Assembly: GCA_037384425.1 (NCBI GenBank)
Contig: JARROA010000022.1
Span: forward strand, 30,231-94,230
Origin: Thiodiazotropha sp037384425
GTDB taxonomy: Bacteria; Pseudomonadota; Gammaproteobacteria; Chromatiales; Chromatiaceae
DNA: 64,000 nucleotides
Direction of reading: 5' to 3'
Below, in pieces: positions 8,509 through 17,717 of this stretch. Both the position numbers and the translations under genes were made by a program. Positions within the stretch are counted from its first letter, which is position 1. Every line of letters starts with the position of its first letter. The notes under the pieces were generated by a model that ran no database searches, was not told where the DNA came from, and saw only the letters and a list, made by a program, of their open reading frames with translations.

Positions 8509-8718
8509 GACCATCCCCGCCGGCGCTTGTTAACCCTATTCGGCGCATGTTCCTCTCGATCGGCGCCGCCGCCCTGTGACGGCCATTCGATTTTCATCCC
8601 GGCCCTGAACCCGCGCCCCGGGTTTTGCGAACGGCTGCAATGTCCCACCCGGCTGTCTTCATTATTGTTTGGTAACAGACCCCGCCCCGGGGACCCGGAA
8701 CCCGACACTGAAGAAATC

Positions 8719-9918
8719 ATGCCGATCCGTCAGCACCACATCGCCCTCGCCCCGACACTGCTGCTCTGTCTCGCCGTCGGCGGCTGCGGCGGCTCCAACT
8801 CCACCACCTCGAGTACCAACGACACGCAACCCCCGCCAACCGGCAATGACAATCGACCGCCGACAGCACAGATCAGCGGCTCCCATGTCACGCTCTCGGG
8901 TGAGACCGTCACCTTGGACGGCAGTGCATCGAGCGATCCCGATGGTGACAGTCTGGTCTTTCACTGGAGCCAAACCGCAGGGCCCGCTCTCGGCCTTGGC
9001 GGCACCTCGAACAGCAGCCTCAGCTTTGTCGCGCCAACGGTCTCACAGCCCACACAGTACAGTATCCGGCTCCTGGTGGACGATGGCGAGCTGAGCGACA
9101 GTAGCGATTTCAATCTACAGGTATCACCCCTGAGTGACGATGTTTCACCGTCGGTCACGCTCAGATCTCCCGCACCCGACGAGACGGGCGTGGCGGTCAC
9201 GACCCGGATCACCGTCAGCTTTGACGAGGCCCTGCTCTCCACCAGCATCGATGCATCGAGCCTAACGCTCGGCCTGGGCAGTGAGGTCATCCCGGGCTCG
9301 GTTAGCTACGACGACAGCCTTCACAGCATCAGCTTCACACCCAGCGCGCCACTGATGGAGGCGAGCAGCTACCTCGTCACGCTCGGGGACGACACGACCG
9401 ACCTGGCGGGCAATCCTGTCACGGCGGAGAGCTGGGGTTTCACCACCACGGCGGATTACAACCTTGGAGCCACTACCCAGCAGACCATCGACCGCTGCAT
9501 GGATGACAACGACAAGGAGATGCTGACCCTGGTCAACAACACCCGTGCCGCGGCGCGTGACTGTGGCGGCACGCACTTCGCCGCTGCAGCGGCTCTGGCC
9601 TGGCATTGTCAGCTGGAGAATGCCGCGCAGGTTCACTCCGATGCCATGGCGAGTAACGACTTCTTCGACCATACGGGGCTTGACGGCTCAAGTCCCGGCG
9701 AGCGGATCACGGCGGCGGGATACGCCTGGTACACCTACGGCGAGAACATTGCCGCCGGCTACGAGGACGCACAGGCGGCGATGGATGCCTGGATCGCGAG
9801 TCCGGGCCATTGCGCCAACCTGATGAATCCCAATTTCATGGAGATGGGGGCGGCGATGGGCAGCGACCCCGAATCCACCTATGGCATCTACTGGACCCAG
9901 GATTTCGCCGCGCGATAG
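8719..9918 (+). CDS. lipoprotein with PKD-like, Big_5-like and CAP/SCP domains
   Basis: 399 residues from the ATG at 8719; the frame is open for 79 codons upstream but the signal peptide starts here. A lipoprotein signal ends at Cys23 (LAVGGC) followed by an S/T-rich linker. Residues 45-140 resemble a PKD/cadherin-like domain (PPTAQISG, LDGSASSDPDGDSLVFHW). Residues 145-250 resemble a Big_5-like domain (SPAPDETGVAVTTRITVSFD). Residues 270-399 are a CAP/SCP domain (MLTLVNNTRAAARDCG, HTGLDGSSPGERI, ENIAAGYEDAQAAMDAW, SPGHCANLM). It is surface- or periplasm-facing. CAP proteins have varied roles and no activity can be assigned. Confidence 0.85.
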   Translation: MPIRQHHIALAPTLLLCLAVGGCGGSNSTTSSTNDTQPPPTGNDNRPPTAQISGSHVTLSGETVTLDGSASSDPDGDSLVFHWSQTAGPALGLGGTSNSSLSFVAPTVSQPTQYSIRLLVDDGELSDSSDFNLQVSPLSDDVSPSVTLRSPAPDETGVAVTTRITVSFDEALLSTSIDASSLTLGLGSEVIPGSVSYDDSLHSISFTPSAPLMEASSYLVTLGDDTTDLAGNPVTAESWGFTTTADYNLGATTQQTIDRCMDDNDKEMLTLVNNTRAAARDCGGTHFAAAAALAWHCQLENAAQVHSDAMASNDFFDHTGLDGSSPGERITAAGYAWYTYGENIAAGYEDAQAAMDAWIASPGHCANLMNPNFMEMGAAMGSDPESTYGIYWTQDFAAR

Positions 9919-9969
9919 AGTTTGATATTAACACCCCTATCATCGCGCAACCCAGTGCGCAGACAAGGA

Positions 9970-10046
9970 GTAGCCTGGATGAAGTGAAACGGAATCCAGG
10001 GGGAAACCCGGCCATCCCGGATTCCGCTTCGCTTCATCCGGGCTAC
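9970..10046. repeat. inverted repeat, GCCTGGATGAAG family
   Basis: The arm starting GTAGCCTGGATGAAG at 9970 is repeated in inverted form ending CTTCATCCGGGCTAC at 10046, around a GGGGGAAACCCGG centre. Sequences of this form are a widespread intergenic repeat in gammaproteobacteria (from memory). It lies in the 345-base gap between the CAP lipoprotein and the kinase gene. Confidence 0.7.
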
Positions 10047-10062
10047 TGGATTAAGCAGCTAT

Positions 10063-10130
10063 TGGTGGAGCAGGGCTCCACCCTAGCGTTTAATTTCAGG
10101 GTGTAGGGTGGGACCCTTCCCCACCAAAAC
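10063..10130. repeat. GTGGGGC-type palindromic repeat, copy 2
   Basis: TTGGTGGAGCAGGGCTCCACCCTA and GTAGGGTGGGACCCTTCCCCACCAAAA form two adjacent imperfect palindromes, about 68 bases in all. They match the element at 7139-7207 in core and layout. Confidence 0.6.
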
Positions 10131-10263
10131 TGTCGATTAGATCAAGTGGATGGGCATCTTGGCACTAAAGCAAGTGCCGTTCGGATCTGTTACCTTTTTA
10201 TGCCGATGCCACGAAATTTGCGCATTGCCGAAGCATGAAACACGATACCGGCCGTCCAAGGCA

Positions 10264-10968
10264 TCAAGGCAGCAGAATGGAGAAGCGTCCCCCCGACAGG
10301 GCGCCGCCATTATCCAACACCACCCTTCCGTGCAGAGCATCGTGCTGATGCAGATCCAGAACCTGCTGGGTGAAATAGAGACCTAGCCCGGTATTGTTAT
10401 TGAGAAAACCCGATTCCGGTCGCAGGAACTCCGCCTGCTGCTCGAGCATAAAGGCGGGGAAACCGCTACCATTGTCCTCAACCGCGATCTTCAATCCCTC
10501 TACCGAAGCCTCAGCCGTGATCAACAGTCTGTCCCTGGTATAGCGCAAGGCATTGCTGATGGCATTGCCCATGACCCCGGTCATCAGATTGCGGTCGAAG
10601 TACCAGTAGAGGTCCGGCTCGCAGGCGATCTCGTAGCCGATGCCTTTTTGCCCCATCAACACGGCCTGTTCGAGCATCATCTCATCGAGAAAATCACGCA
10701 CCGAATGGGCATCCACATTGAGCAGGTAGTCACCCGCCCCGAGTTTGAACAGGGTCAGCATCTTGACCAGGTTGTTATTGATGCGCCGTACTTCGTACTC
10801 CATATCGGCACAGTGACTTCGCATCACGCACGAGCCCACGTCACAACGCTCGTTGATGTTGTTGATGTCCTTCAGCAGTACGCCAAGAGAGTTTTTGATG
10901 TCGTGCGAAGCCATAGCAAAGGCCGTGGCCATATCGAGTTTCTCATTCACGGCTTGGGTCTCAGGCAA
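10264..10968 (-). CDS. soluble sensor histidine kinase
   Basis: 234 residues with no membrane segment and no recognisable sensor domain. The H-box is MASHDIKNSLGVLL near residue 21 (phospho-accepting His). The ATPase domain follows with the N-box GNAISNALRYTRD, the G1 box VEDNGSGFP and the G2 box NNTGLGLYF. It lies directly downstream of a response regulator gene with a 13-base gap, so the two are almost certainly a two-component pair. With no input domain, the signal must come from a partner protein or from the regulator's TPR region. Confidence 0.88.
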   Translation of the reverse strand: MPETQAVNEKLDMATAFAMASHDIKNSLGVLLKDINNINERCDVGSCVMRSHCADMEYEVRRINNNLVKMLTLFKLGAGDYLLNVDAHSVRDFLDEMMLEQAVLMGQKGIGYEIACEPDLYWYFDRNLMTGVMGNAISNALRYTRDRLLITAEASVEGLKIAVEDNGSGFPAFMLEQQAEFLRPESGFLNNNTGLGLYFTQQVLDLHQHDALHGRVVLDNGGALSGGRFSILLP

Positions 10969-10981
10969 GATAGGTCTCCCA

Positions 10982-12595
10982 TTAAGGTTGCACTAGCAGT
11001 TGGGTCAGTTGTTCGAGATAGCAATTGGCATCGCGATCAAGCTGGTCACGCTCCAGCAGATTCGCCAACGAGTGACGACAACGAAAGTGATAGCTCTGCT
11101 CGACACCGTGTTCCCGCATGAAATCGATCATGGTGGCCACGGAGAACAACACCAGGGTTCGGTTGCCCGGATAGAGATCGATGGTGTCATTCAGCAGTTT
11201 GACCGCCTTCTCGAGACCACCCTGACTCAAGAGTTCGTTACAACGGCAATGAATCTCTTCCAGTTCGCCTTTGACGCTGCGAATAAGCTGCTCCGCGTTC
11301 AGCTGACGATCATGCGCTTGCATCAACTGTCGCACCCGCTCGATCCACTCTCCGTCATCATGGTGATTACAGAGCACGATCCGCAGGATGGATTCCGCCA
11401 TCTCGACACGCGACAGTTGATAGCATTCGCTCGCGGTATTCAGCAGATGGTCTTCGAGCAGTTCGTGCTTGTGCGCTTCCAACATACGCTCCACCTCCCG
11501 CAGGGTACTGTCGATGTCACTATTCCCATCCAGCTGCCGCTTGAACAGAGCCTGACTGCAAAGCAGCTGTATCATGTCGCCCGGTTGATGGCTGAAACGC
11601 TTGCGCCCATCCGCCAACAGCCTCAACATCCTTGCCGTCTGTCCGCTGTCACGATAGAGAGTGGCCAGTTGGCGGTACTCATCGGCACTCGCATGACAGG
11701 AGTGCTTGCCCCAACGTACCGCCGCCTGGTAGGCGTGCTCCGCAACCGCCAGGTCATCATTGCGCAAGGCGAGTCGACCGAGGGCGCATTGACGCACCAC
11801 CGATTTGGGCGAGAGATGAGTCACCTGCATCAACAGCGATTGCGCACGTGCGAAATCACCCTCCGCTTCGAGCACCTTGACCAACCAGTCATAGACTTCC
11901 ACGTAGTGGTGGTTCTGCTCGATCAATGCCTCGAAGATCCGCCTCGCTTCCGCCAGCTCACCACGCAGCAATGCGATCTTGCCCAAGCCGAACTGCGCCC
12001 ATGGAAAGTTGCGGATGCGCAGCAATGTTTCATAGACCCGCTGCGCTTGCTCGTAGCGACTCAAATCGATACAGAGTTCACCCTGCAGCTTGGCCAGATA
12101 GAGGCTGCGTTTGAGATCACTGCCCCGCTGTTCGACACAGAGCTCGATGGCACGCAACTTGTCTCCCTGCGCCAGCGCCTCGTCAATCACCGTCAACTGA
12201 CGTTTACGTTTGAGCGTACCGGCCAGGCGATGCAGCAGCACTTCGCGATTGACCGGTTTGATCATGTACTCGTCGGGCTGATACTCGAGGGCACCGAGCA
12301 CCATCGGCATATTGCTCACCGCCGTGATCATGAAGAAGGTGGAGGCATGCCCGAGGAAACCCAGATGCCGCGCCTCCTCCAACACCTGCTGCCCATCCCT
12401 GCCCTCACCCAGATTGTAGTCACAGATCACCACATCGAACTTCTCGCTGGCGAGACTTCTGATCGCCGCCTCCCCATTGCCCTGGGTCACGATATCGCGG
12501 GCACCGACGCTGCTGAGCATGCCTTTGAACGAGACGCGCATCTGATCGAAGTCGTCGATGATGAGATATCGGTAGGAATGGAAGTCATCATCCAT
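10982..12595 (-). CDS. response regulator with REC and TPR repeats
   Basis: 537 residues. The receiver domain (residues 8-125) has the acidic pair in LIIDDFDQM, phospho-Asp in VVICDYNLGEGRDG, the switch Thr region MITAVSN and the Lys of MIKPV. Residues 150-530 are helical and contain TPR-like repeats (YEQAQRVYETLLRIRNFPWAQFGLGKIALLRG, FARAQSLLMQVTHLSP, LAVAEHAYQAAVRWG). There is no DNA-binding domain, so output is by protein interaction. It is the first gene of a two-gene operon with the downstream kinase. REC-TPR proteins of this design occur in Pseudomonas and Vibrio relatives. Confidence 0.88.
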   Translation of the reverse strand: MDDDFHSYRYLIIDDFDQMRVSFKGMLSSVGARDIVTQGNGEAAIRSLASEKFDVVICDYNLGEGRDGQQVLEEARHLGFLGHASTFFMITAVSNMPMVLGALEYQPDEYMIKPVNREVLLHRLAGTLKRKRQLTVIDEALAQGDKLRAIELCVEQRGSDLKRSLYLAKLQGELCIDLSRYEQAQRVYETLLRIRNFPWAQFGLGKIALLRGELAEARRIFEALIEQNHHYVEVYDWLVKVLEAEGDFARAQSLLMQVTHLSPKSVVRQCALGRLALRNDDLAVAEHAYQAAVRWGKHSCHASADEYRQLATLYRDSGQTARMLRLLADGRKRFSHQPGDMIQLLCSQALFKRQLDGNSDIDSTLREVERMLEAHKHELLEDHLLNTASECYQLSRVEMAESILRIVLCNHHDDGEWIERVRQLMQAHDRQLNAEQLIRSVKGELEEIHCRCNELLSQGGLEKAVKLLNDTIDLYPGNRTLVLFSVATMIDFMREHGVEQSYHFRCRHSLANLLERDQLDRDANCYLEQLTQLLVQP

Positions 12596-12726
12596 GATTA
12601 CAGAAGTCCCTCTATGCTGCTTTCTACCGGCCGTGCCGGTCAGTAAACCTGTTCACAACATCGTGCGGTTTTACATTTTTTTCGGCAGCCTCCCCTATTT
12701 TGGTCCGATTCGTCGACTGGCGCCGA

Positions 12727-13743
12727 TCAGTTCTTTGACTTGTCGACGATCTTCTTGATCCAGGGCATCATGCCTCGCAGACGCTCGCCCACCTGTTCGA
12801 TGGGGTGGGCCGCATTGAGACGGCGATAGGCGGTCATGGACGGATAACCGAGTGCGCCTTCGGAGACGAACTGCTTGGCGTATTCACCGCTCTGGATGTT
12901 GTGCAGCGCCTCGCGCATCGCCTTGCGACTCTCTTCGTTGATGACCCGGGGGCCGGTCACATACTCACCGTACTCCGCGTTGTTGGAGATGGAGTAGTTC
13001 ATGTTGGCGATGCCGCCCTCGTACATCAGATCGACAATCAGCTTCAGTTCGTGCAGACACTCGAAGTAGGCCATCTCGGGGGCGTAGCCGGCTTCGGTCA
13101 GGGTCTCGAAACCGGCCTTGACCAGTTCCACCGCGCCGCCGCAAAGAACGGCCTGCTCGCCGAACAGATCGGTCTCGGTCTCGTCCTTGAAACTGGTCTC
13201 GATGATGCCGGTGCGACCGCCGCCGATGGCGGAGGCGTAGGAGAGCGCGGTATCCATGGCGGTGCCGGTGGCATCCTGGTACACCGCCACCAGATCGGGA
13301 ATGCCGCCGCCCTTGACGAACTCGCTGCGCACCGTGTGGCCCGGGGCCTTGGGTGCGATCATGACGACGTCGAGATCCTCGCGCGGAACGACCTGATTGT
13401 AGTGGATGGCGAAGCCGTGGGCGAAAGCCAGGGTAGCCTCCTGCTTGATGTTGGGTGCAATCTGCTCGCGATAGAGCTTGGCCTGGAACTCGTCGGGAGC
13501 CAGAATCATGACCACGTCGGCGGCCTGCACCGCCTCTTCGATCGACTTCACTGTCAGGCCCGCATTCTGGGCCTTGATTGCCGAGGGCGAACCTTCACGC
13601 AAACCGACAATCACGTTCACCCCGGAATCCTGAAGGTTGTTGGCGTGGGCATGGCCCTGGGAGCCGTAACCGATGATGGAGACCGTCTTGCCCTTGATGA
13701 TGTTCAGGTCGCAGTCTTTGTCGTAGTAAACGTTGATAGCCAT
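12727..13743 (-). CDS. ilvC: ketol-acid reductoisomerase, class I
   Basis: 338 residues. Converts acetolactate or acetohydroxybutyrate to the dihydroxy acid with NADPH and Mg2+ in valine, isoleucine and leucine synthesis. The Rossmann motif is GYGSQGHAHANNLQDSG (residues 26-42), and metal-binding residues lie in the ETETDLFGEQAVLCGG segment with further acidic residues in FECLHELKLIVDLMYEGG. The length matches the short, class I form. It lies after ilvI-ilvH in the same direction, separated by 233 bases with a hairpin, so it may have its own promoter. Confidence 0.97.
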   Translation of the reverse strand: MAINVYYDKDCDLNIIKGKTVSIIGYGSQGHAHANNLQDSGVNVIVGLREGSPSAIKAQNAGLTVKSIEEAVQAADVVMILAPDEFQAKLYREQIAPNIKQEATLAFAHGFAIHYNQVVPREDLDVVMIAPKAPGHTVRSEFVKGGGIPDLVAVYQDATGTAMDTALSYASAIGGGRTGIIETSFKDETETDLFGEQAVLCGGAVELVKAGFETLTEAGYAPEMAYFECLHELKLIVDLMYEGGIANMNYSISNNAEYGEYVTGPRVINEESRKAMREALHNIQSGEYAKQFVSEGALGYPSMTAYRRLNAAHPIEQVGERLRGMMPWIKKIVDKSKN

Positions 13744-13842
13744 GTTGTTTCCTTCGGAAATTTATATGTAATGAATTTACGGGAATACTATCAGCCCGTA
13801 TGCCGCATCGTGAGCAGGAAAATATAATGCAATGCACGCAAT

Positions 13843-13898
13843 GAAGCGCAAAGCCTGCAAAGAATACTCAATAAAAAACTTCGCGGGCTTGGCGCTTC
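13843..13898. repeat. imperfect 16-bp hairpin between ilvH and ilvC
   Basis: GAAGCGCAAAGCCTGC (13843-13858) pairs with GCGGGCTTGGCGCTTC (13883-13898), with two non-Watson-Crick positions. The arms carry the GCGCAAAG core seen in the larger repeats at 23243 and 37198. It may serve as a transcription pause or mRNA stabiliser between the genes. Confidence 0.5.
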
Positions 13899-13976
13899 TC
13901 CGCGATCTTTGTGTCATATCGTTCAATTCTTCACTGCTGGTTTGAAATCGAACGAGCAGTTTTCTCTATCCAGTGA

Positions 13977-14468
13977 TCAGAGCCCCAGCCCTTTGGGCCC
14001 GCGGCCGATGCCGGAGGGACCGGTACGTACCACCTCGATGATCAGTTCTTCGTTGACCGCCTCGACAAAGGCGTTCAACTTGCTCGCCGCGCCGGTCAGC
14101 TCCACCGTGTAGCTGGTGTCGGTGACATCAATGATCTTGCCGCGAAAGATATCCACCAGCCGTTTAATCTCCTCGCGCATGGTGCGTTCGGCCCGTAGCT
14201 TGATCAGCATCATCTCGCGTTCGATGTGTCCACCCTCGGTGAGATCGACCAGCTTGACCACGTCGATCAGCTTGTTCAGCTGCTTGGTGATCTGCTCGAT
14301 GATCTCATCGCTGCCACGGGTCACCAGGGTCATGCGCGAGAGGGTGGGATCCTCGGTCGGCGCCACCGTCAGTGATTCGATATTGTAGCCGCGCGCCGAG
14401 AAGAGGTTGGCCACCCGGGCCAGGGCACCGGACTCGTTCTCCATCAGAATAGAAATGATATGTCGCAT
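13977..14468 (-). CDS. ilvH: acetolactate synthase small subunit
   Basis: 163 residues. Regulatory subunit of acetohydroxyacid synthase, giving valine feedback control. The N-terminal ACT domain begins MRHIISILMENESGALARVANLFSA-style and continues ARGYNIESLTVAPTEDP, followed by the second ACT-like domain (IDVTDTSYTVELTGAASKL). The start ATG overlaps the stop of ilvI by ATGA (14465-14468 region), so the two are translationally coupled. The longer open frame upstream to 14831 is only a shadow of ilvI. Confidence 0.96.
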   Translation of the reverse strand: MRHIISILMENESGALARVANLFSARGYNIESLTVAPTEDPTLSRMTLVTRGSDEIIEQITKQLNKLIDVVKLVDLTEGGHIEREMMLIKLRAERTMREEIKRLVDIFRGKIIDVTDTSYTVELTGAASKLNAFVEAVNEELIIEVVRTGPSGIGRGPKGLGL

Positions 14469-16186
14469 CAGACCAACTCGCTCCCGGGTGACAGATACAT
14501 CTCGTGATGCCCCTTGCCGGCGGCGATCATGGGATAGACGTTCTCCGCCGGATCCACCGCGATGTCCATGAACACCAGCCGGTCCTTCAGGGAGAAGGCC
14601 TCCTGCATGGCACCCTCCAGATCCTGCGGCTTTTCGATGCGCATGCCGACATGGCCGTAGGCCTCTGTCAGCTTGACGAAGTCCGGGGTCACGCTCATGC
14701 CCGACTGGGAGTAGCGGCTTTCGTAGAAGAACTCCTGCCACTGGCGCACCATGCCCATATAGCCGTTGTTGAGCAGGATGATCTTGATCGGCAGCTCGTA
14801 CTGCAGGCAGGTAGCCAACTCCTGACTGCACATCTGGATGCTCGACTCGCCGGTGACCACCGCCACTTCCGCCTTGGGATGGGCCATCTGCACGCCGATC
14901 GCGGCCGGCAGGCCGAAGCCCATGGTGCCGAGACCGCCGGAATTGATCCAGCGCCGCGGTTTGTCGAAACGGTAGAACTGGGCGGCGAACATCTGGTGCT
15001 GACCCACGTCGGAGGTGACGTAGGCGTCACCCTTGGTGACTTTGTGCAGGACCTCCACCGCATACTGGGGCTTGATCAGCTTGCTCTTGTGGTCATACTT
15101 CAGGCAGTCCATGGAGCGCCACTTGTCGATCTGTTCCCACCACTTTTTCAGGGCCTGCTGCTTCGGCTGCTTGTCGCTCTCGTTGACCACCTTCAGCATG
15201 TCGCGCAGAACCTGCCGCACCGGACCGACGATGGGCACGTCGACGCGCACGTTCTTGGAGATCGACGAGGGATCGATGTCCACATGGATGATGGTGGCGT
15301 TGGGGCAGAACTGCTTGACGTGGCCGGTAACCCGGTCGTCGAAGCGGGCACCGACGGCGATCAGTACATCGGTCTCGTGCATCGCCATGTTGGCTTCGTA
15401 GGTGCCGTGCATGCCGAGCATACCGAGAAAGTTCTTGCCGCTGCCCGGATAGGCACCGAGGCCCATCAGGGTCTGGGTGATGGGAAAGTTGAGGGTATCG
15501 ACCAGATCGGTGAGCAGCTTGCCTGCGTCGTCAAGCACCACGCCACCGCCGGTGTAGAAGACCGGACGCTCGGCCTCCATCATGATCTTGACCGCCTTCT
15601 TGATCTGCCCCAGATGGCCCTTGGCCACCGGGTTGTAGGAGCGCATATTGACCTTGGACGGATAGTGGTAGGGGATCTTGACGCCGGGATCGGTGATGTC
15701 CTTCGGGATGTCGATCACCACCGGACCGGGGCGGCCGGTGGTGGCGATGTAGAAGGCTTTCTTGATCGTCTCGGCCAGATCCTCCAGCCGCTTGACCAGG
15801 AAGTTGTGCTTCACGCAGGGACGTGTGATGCCGACGGTGTCGACCTCCTGGAAGGCGTCGCTGCCGATTACCGGGGTGGGCACCTGGCCGGTCAGCACCA
15901 CCATGGGTATGGAGTCCATGTAGGCGGTGGCGATGCCGGTGACCGCGTTGGTCGCGCCGGGACCCGAGGTCACCAGCACCACACCCGGCTTGCCAGTCGC
16001 CCGTGCGTAGCCGTCCGCCGCATGGGCGGCCGCCTGCTCGTGGCGAACCAGGATATGCTTCACGTCCTTCTGCTTGAAGATGGCGTCGTAGATATGCAGT
16101 ACGGCCCCGCCCGGGTAACCGAACACGTGCTCCACACCCTCGTCTTTCAAGCACTGAACGATGATCTCGCCACCGCTGAGTTCCAC
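14468..16186 (-). CDS. ilvI: acetolactate synthase large subunit
   Basis: 572 residues from the GTG at 16186. Catalytic ThDP-dependent subunit making acetolactate and acetohydroxybutyrate. It begins ELSGGEIIVQCLKDEGVEHVFGYPGG, with the catalytic Glu in LVRHEQAAAHAADGYARA. The ThDP/Mg motif reads VVTGESSIQM...LLNNGYMGMVRQW, where the usual GDG or GEG is GES. I chose GTG because GGAGG lies eight bases before it. An in-frame ATG at 16225 would add 13 residues and swallow that Shine-Dalgarno. Forms an operon with ilvH. Confidence 0.94.
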   Translation of the reverse strand: MELSGGEIIVQCLKDEGVEHVFGYPGGAVLHIYDAIFKQKDVKHILVRHEQAAAHAADGYARATGKPGVVLVTSGPGATNAVTGIATAYMDSIPMVVLTGQVPTPVIGSDAFQEVDTVGITRPCVKHNFLVKRLEDLAETIKKAFYIATTGRPGPVVIDIPKDITDPGVKIPYHYPSKVNMRSYNPVAKGHLGQIKKAVKIMMEAERPVFYTGGGVVLDDAGKLLTDLVDTLNFPITQTLMGLGAYPGSGKNFLGMLGMHGTYEANMAMHETDVLIAVGARFDDRVTGHVKQFCPNATIIHVDIDPSSISKNVRVDVPIVGPVRQVLRDMLKVVNESDKQPKQQALKKWWEQIDKWRSMDCLKYDHKSKLIKPQYAVEVLHKVTKGDAYVTSDVGQHQMFAAQFYRFDKPRRWINSGGLGTMGFGLPAAIGVQMAHPKAEVAVVTGESSIQMCSQELATCLQYELPIKIILLNNGYMGMVRQWQEFFYESRYSQSGMSVTPDFVKLTEAYGHVGMRIEKPQDLEGAMQEAFSLKDRLVFMDIAVDPAENVYPMIAAGKGHHEMYLSPGSELV

Positions 16187-16246
16187 GTCTGATGCCTCCA
16201 ATCGGACCGACGACAGATCGGCCAAAAATCAAAATAGGAACAGCGC

Positions 16247-16275
16247 AAAATACTAATATTGCTTATATCGGTCAA
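16247..16275 (-). promoter_or_regulatory. sigma-70 promoter of ilvI-ilvH
   Basis: Read on the minus strand: -35 TTGACC (16275-16270), a 17-base spacer and -10 TATTTT (16252-16247). It is placed about 60 bases before the ilvI start. The surrounding region 16200-16320 is AT-rich compared with the genes. Confidence 0.6.
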
Positions 16276-16535
16276 GCGCTTATGAGCTATCGAGGCAAAG
16301 ATTTTACGTTCCTGGATCATTTTTGCCAGCTGGCAGGGCGGCAACCGGCAGTCGATGCCGCACGGCGTGCTCCAGGAACGGGAGTCAAAGGAGAACATCG
16401 AAGCGGCAGGGGAGAGGGGGCCTCACAGTGGCGCATTTCACACTTCGACACATCTCAACGGCATCAATTTGATATTCATCGCACATGTCCCATAATGAAA
16501 CCGCAGTTCAAGCCCTACCCGGAAAGGATCTCAAT

Positions 16536-16979
16536 GTGAAGAATCTCCTGCTCGCCTGCCTGCTGATACTCGGCCCCCAGCCGCTGCTGGCCGAGACCTA
16601 TAAATGGGTCAACGAAGAGGGTGTAGTGACCTACTCTCAGACGCCGCCCCCAAGCGGCGAGGCGGAGCGGGTCAAGCTGCGCGAAACCACACCGAGTGGC
16701 AGCCAGAGTTCGCAAACCAAGCTCAACAAACTGCGCCAGCAAATGGCCGACAGCGCGGAGGACAGGGAGCTGGAAAAGCAGGAGCAGGAAAAGGCGGACA
16801 AAGAGAAGAAAGTGAAACAGCAGAACTGCCAGTCCGCCCGCGACAACCTGCGAAAATTGGAGGGGCTGGGCAATCGACTCTATAAAATGGAGGGCGAATA
16901 TCGCCGCCTGAGCGAAGAGGAGCGCCAGCGTCTCATGCAACAGGAACAGGAACACATCAAGGCCAACTGCGGGAAATGA
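16536..16979 (+). CDS. exported DUF4124-type protein with coiled coil
   Basis: 147 residues from the GTG at 16536, which has GGAAAGGA upstream and gives a signal peptide directly (KNLLLACLLILGPQPLLAE). The mature start YKWVNEEGVVTYSQTPPP is the DUF4124 motif, common in periplasmic proteins of proteobacteria. The rest is a strongly charged coiled coil rich in E, K and Q (residues 60-145). A longer frame from 16485 would place the signal internally. It is followed after three bases by the tautomerase gene, so they likely share a transcript. The role is unknown. Confidence 0.8.
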   Translation: MKNLLLACLLILGPQPLLAETYKWVNEEGVVTYSQTPPPSGEAERVKLRETTPSGSQSSQTKLNKLRQQMADSAEDRELEKQEQEKADKEKKVKQQNCQSARDNLRKLEGLGNRLYKMEGEYRRLSEEERQRLMQQEQEHIKANCGK

Positions 16980-16982
16980 TCC

Positions 16983-17327
16983 ATGCCTCTACTCACCATC
17001 ACCAGCAATCAAAAGCGGGACGATGCACTCATCGGGGAACTGATCGAGAAGGCCTCCGAAACCGTGGCCGCCATGCTCGGCAAGCCGGAGCGCTACGTCA
17101 TGGTGAGCTTCAATCACAATCCGCAGATGCGCTTCGCGGGTAGCGCTGAACCACTCGCCTATCTGGAGCTGAAGAGTATCGGCTTGCCGGCCGAACGGAC
17201 CGCGGAGTTTTCCCAGATTCTCTGCGACACCGTTTCACAGCAACTGCAGATCCCGGCCGACCGGATCTACATCGAATTCAGCGACGCACAACGCCACCTT
17301 TGGGGATGGAACGGCTCGACCTTTTGA
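16983..17327 (+). CDS. MIF/phenylpyruvate tautomerase-like protein
   Basis: 114 residues, the normal size for the macrophage migration inhibitory factor family. Pro2, the catalytic base after Met removal, is present (MPLLTITSN), as is the NHNPQMRFAGS segment and the C-terminal IYIEFSDAQRHLWGWNGSTF that closes the trimer in MIF proteins. It should tautomerise phenylpyruvate-like keto acids, though the physiological substrate in bacteria is not settled. It lies three bases after the DUF4124 gene. Confidence 0.88.
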   Translation: MPLLTITSNQKRDDALIGELIEKASETVAAMLGKPERYVMVSFNHNPQMRFAGSAEPLAYLELKSIGLPAERTAEFSQILCDTVSQQLQIPADRIYIEFSDAQRHLWGWNGSTF

Positions 17328-17575
17328 ATCGTTAGGGTCGCAGTACAGCGGCCGGAGTGACGACCTTGTACCTCGCCGTTCGATCCGCTGTTCACGCTTT
17401 TCCAGCAGACAGGACCGGCCGCTCGATCGGATTTCCACTTCATCAATAGACACATTTCTGAAACCGTGAAAACGGCTCTGGATCCGGCATCAAAGCGAAT
17501 CCGGGCTCAACTTCCCAGGCGGGGATTCATCGCAATTCCGAATTGGGCCTTCCTCCCCAACCCCCCATACTTTGA

Positions 17576-17589
17576 TTGACTTTTATCAA
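17576..17589 (+). promoter_or_regulatory. FNR-type site upstream of cydA
   Basis: TTGACTTTTATCAA matches the FNR/Anr consensus TTGAT-N4-ATCAA at nine of ten positions. It lies about 340 bases before the cydA start. Cytochrome bd genes are commonly controlled by FNR-type oxygen sensors, so the placement is sensible, but no promoter at the right distance was identified. Confidence 0.55.
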
Positions 17590-17717
17590 TAGCAACAAAC
17601 ACTTACAGTTCGTGTTGTTTTTGCGATGCATCAATGACCTTGATCTAACCTGCTCCCTATAGTCCCTCCAGACAGCGTCTGCAACCTCGTCTCCGCGGGC
17701 TGCCGATCGCCTGTCTC

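Noticed and set aside
11000..12646. A 548-codon plus-strand frame antisense to the REC-TPR gene
   Set aside because: It has no recognisable domain; the minus strand holds a clear receiver domain and TPR repeats.
14504..16192. A 562-codon plus-strand frame antisense to ilvI
   Set aside because: It is H/G/L/D-rich shadow sequence; ilvI carries all ThDP enzyme motifs.
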